A stretch of DNA of 6,794 nucleotides, taken from positions 1 to 6,794 of the forward strand of contig JAQGLD010000225.1 of assembly GCA_028293055.1 (NCBI GenBank), written 5' to 3'. The notes beneath the pieces are model-generated. The model did not search any database, was not told where the DNA came from, and saw only the letters and a program-made list of their open reading frames with translations. Both the position numbers and the translations under genes were made by a program. This DNA comes from Alphaproteobacteria bacterium. Its GTDB lineage: Bacteria > Pseudomonadota > Alphaproteobacteria > Sphingomonadales > Sphingomonadaceae. This document shows positions 5,798 to 6,794 of this stretch, one piece after another. Within the stretch, counting starts at the first letter, position 1. Each line of letters starts with the position of its first letter.

Positions 5798-6794
5798 ATG
5801 ACCGTCAGGATCGACATGGGTGTGGATGGATCGGGCCAGGCGGCCGTGATCGACCTCGAGGAGCTGCTCGCGACCCGCCTGCTCGTCCAGGGCAATTCCG
5901 GGTCGGGCAAGTCGCACCTGCTGCGCCGCCTGCTCGAGGAGAGCGCTGGAATCGTCCAGCAGGTCGTCATCGATCCGGAGGGCGACTTCGTGACCCTGGC
6001 CGACGCCTTCGGCCATGTCGCGATCGAGGCGGCCGATTACAGCCTCGAGGACATCACCCGGATCGCCGGGCGGATACGCGAGCACCGCGCATCGGTCGTG
6101 CTCAATCTGGAGGGGCTCGAGGTCGAGGGTCAGATGCGCTGCGCGGCGAGCTTCCTGTCGGCCCTGTTCGAGGCTCCGCGCGAGCTCTGGTATCCGGCCC
6201 TGGTGGTCGTCGACGAGGCGCAATTGTTCGCGCCCGCGGCAGCCGGCGAGGTTTCGGACGAAGTCAGGCGCGCCTCGCTCGGCGCAATGACCAATTTGAT
6301 GTGCCGCGGCCGCAAGCGTGGCCTCGCCGGAGTGATCGCGACCCAGCGCCTCGCCAAGCTCGCCAAGAATGTCGCTGCCGAGGCGTCGAATTTCCTGATG
6401 GGCCGCACCTTCCTGGACATCGATATGGCGCGCGCCGCCGACCTGCTTGGAATGGACCGTCGCCAGGCCGAGGTGATTCGCGATCTCCAGCGCGGCGAGT
6501 TCCTCGCGCTCGGCCCCGCAATCTCGCGTCGCCCGATGAATGTGCGGATCGGCGACGTGCGAACCCTCGCGGCGAGCGGCAGTCCGCGGCTGATGCCCCT
6601 GCCCGAGCCCGAATCCGGAGCGATGCACGCTTTGCTGTTCGCCGCTCCTGAGGCCCCGCGGCCCGCGCCCCCGCCGCCAAAGACGGTTCCGGCGCGGGAC
6701 CTGATCCGGGCGATCGAGGCGCCCGCGCGCCCTTCGGTTCCCGACATGCCCGAAATGGATGCCGGGGAAGCGGAGCGCCTGACCGCGCAGACGC
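5798..6794 (+). CDS. HerA-like P-loop ATPase (DUF87/VirB4-FtsK-like fold), 3' end outside window
   Basis: The frame is open to the last base, giving 332 visible residues. Walker A is QGNSGSGKSH (P-loop 32-39, Lys38). DPEGDF (59-64) is the usual HerA-type motif after strand 2. Walker B is ALVVVDEAQ (134-142, D139/E140). RGRKRGLAGVIATQR (170-184) carries the conserved glutamine and arginine of the HerA/FtsK group. These features indicate a hexameric DNA-translocating or remodelling ATPase. Walker A lies only about 30 residues from the start, so there is no room for the N-terminal HAS-barrel of classical HerA. After about residue 265 the sequence becomes proline- and alanine-rich (PRPAPPPPK near 287-295), a likely flexible linker to a C-terminal part not seen here. 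No NurA-like nuclease is nearby. ATG 5798 is chosen to keep the full TVRIDMGVD start; ATG 5816 has a better Shine-Dalgarno (AGGA, 5807-5810). Precise role unknown. Confidence 0.9.
   Translation, partial: MTVRIDMGVDGSGQAAVIDLEELLATRLLVQGNSGSGKSHLLRRLLEESAGIVQQVVIDPEGDFVTLADAFGHVAIEAADYSLEDITRIAGRIREHRASVVLNLEGLEVEGQMRCAASFLSALFEAPRELWYPALVVVDEAQLFAPAAAGEVSDEVRRASLGAMTNLMCRGRKRGLAGVIATQRLAKLAKNVAAEASNFLMGRTFLDIDMARAADLLGMDRRQAEVIRDLQRGEFLALGPAISRRPMNVRIGDVRTLAASGSPRLMPLPEPESGAMHALLFAAPEAPRPAPPPPKTVPARDLIRAIEAPARPSVPDMPEMDAGEAERLTAQT

Noticed and set aside
5645..6628. A 327-codon - strand frame opposite the ATPase gene
   Set aside because: The + strand frame from 5798 carries Walker A, Walker B and ATQR motifs in proper order. 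The antisense frame is a compositional shadow without a domain.
5695..6651. A 318-codon + strand frame overlapping the ATPase in another frame
   Set aside because: Arginine/glycine/proline-rich translation with no motifs; it is a frame-shifted reading of the ATPase gene.

Overview
The window is very GC-rich, with strong G/C preference at third codon positions. It reads as ordinary chromosomal DNA of an alphaproteobacterium. The protein flavour (peroxiredoxin motif MYGRKYMGIERATFL, the GlnE sequence, the multi-domain EAL protein and the compact HerA-like ATPase) points to Sphingomonadales. That placement is inference from remembered family resemblance, not from a search. There is no sign of a mobile element, CRISPR array, tRNA, rRNA or prophage.

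Layout, left to right. (1) The C-terminal part of glnE, the glutamine synthetase adenylyltransferase, is on the + strand and cut by the left window edge. (2) A short gap leads to bcp/prxQ, a one-domain peroxiredoxin on the + strand. (3) A 38-base convergent gap holds a hairpin that could stop transcription from both sides. (4) A large - strand gene encodes a membrane-anchored cyclic-di-GMP protein: six membrane spans, PAS, GGDEF, EAL, PilZ. (5) Upstream of it on the same strand lies an unusual fusion of a cysteine-less peroxiredoxin-fold domain with a 2-oxoglutarate/Fe(II) oxygenase domain. (6) A 149-base divergent region contains a perfect-stem hairpin. (7) A + strand gene for a HerA-like P-loop ATPase runs off the right edge. 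It has no stop inside the window, so a simple stop-to-stop ORF scan can miss it.

The genes do not form one obvious pathway. GlnE controls nitrogen assimilation, Bcp detoxifies peroxides, and the GGDEF/EAL protein makes and/or degrades cyclic di-GMP. The oxygenase fusion and the c-di-GMP gene are co-directional with a 136-base gap, so co-transcription is possible but not shown.

The items most worth a second look are the redoxin-oxygenase fusion with serine at the expected peroxidatic position, the GGDEF/EAL/PilZ protein with intact catalytic motifs but a missing I-site and an imperfect PilZ arginine motif, and the short HerA-like ATPase that lacks room for an N-terminal barrel. I do not see convincing evidence for a wholly new multi-gene system.
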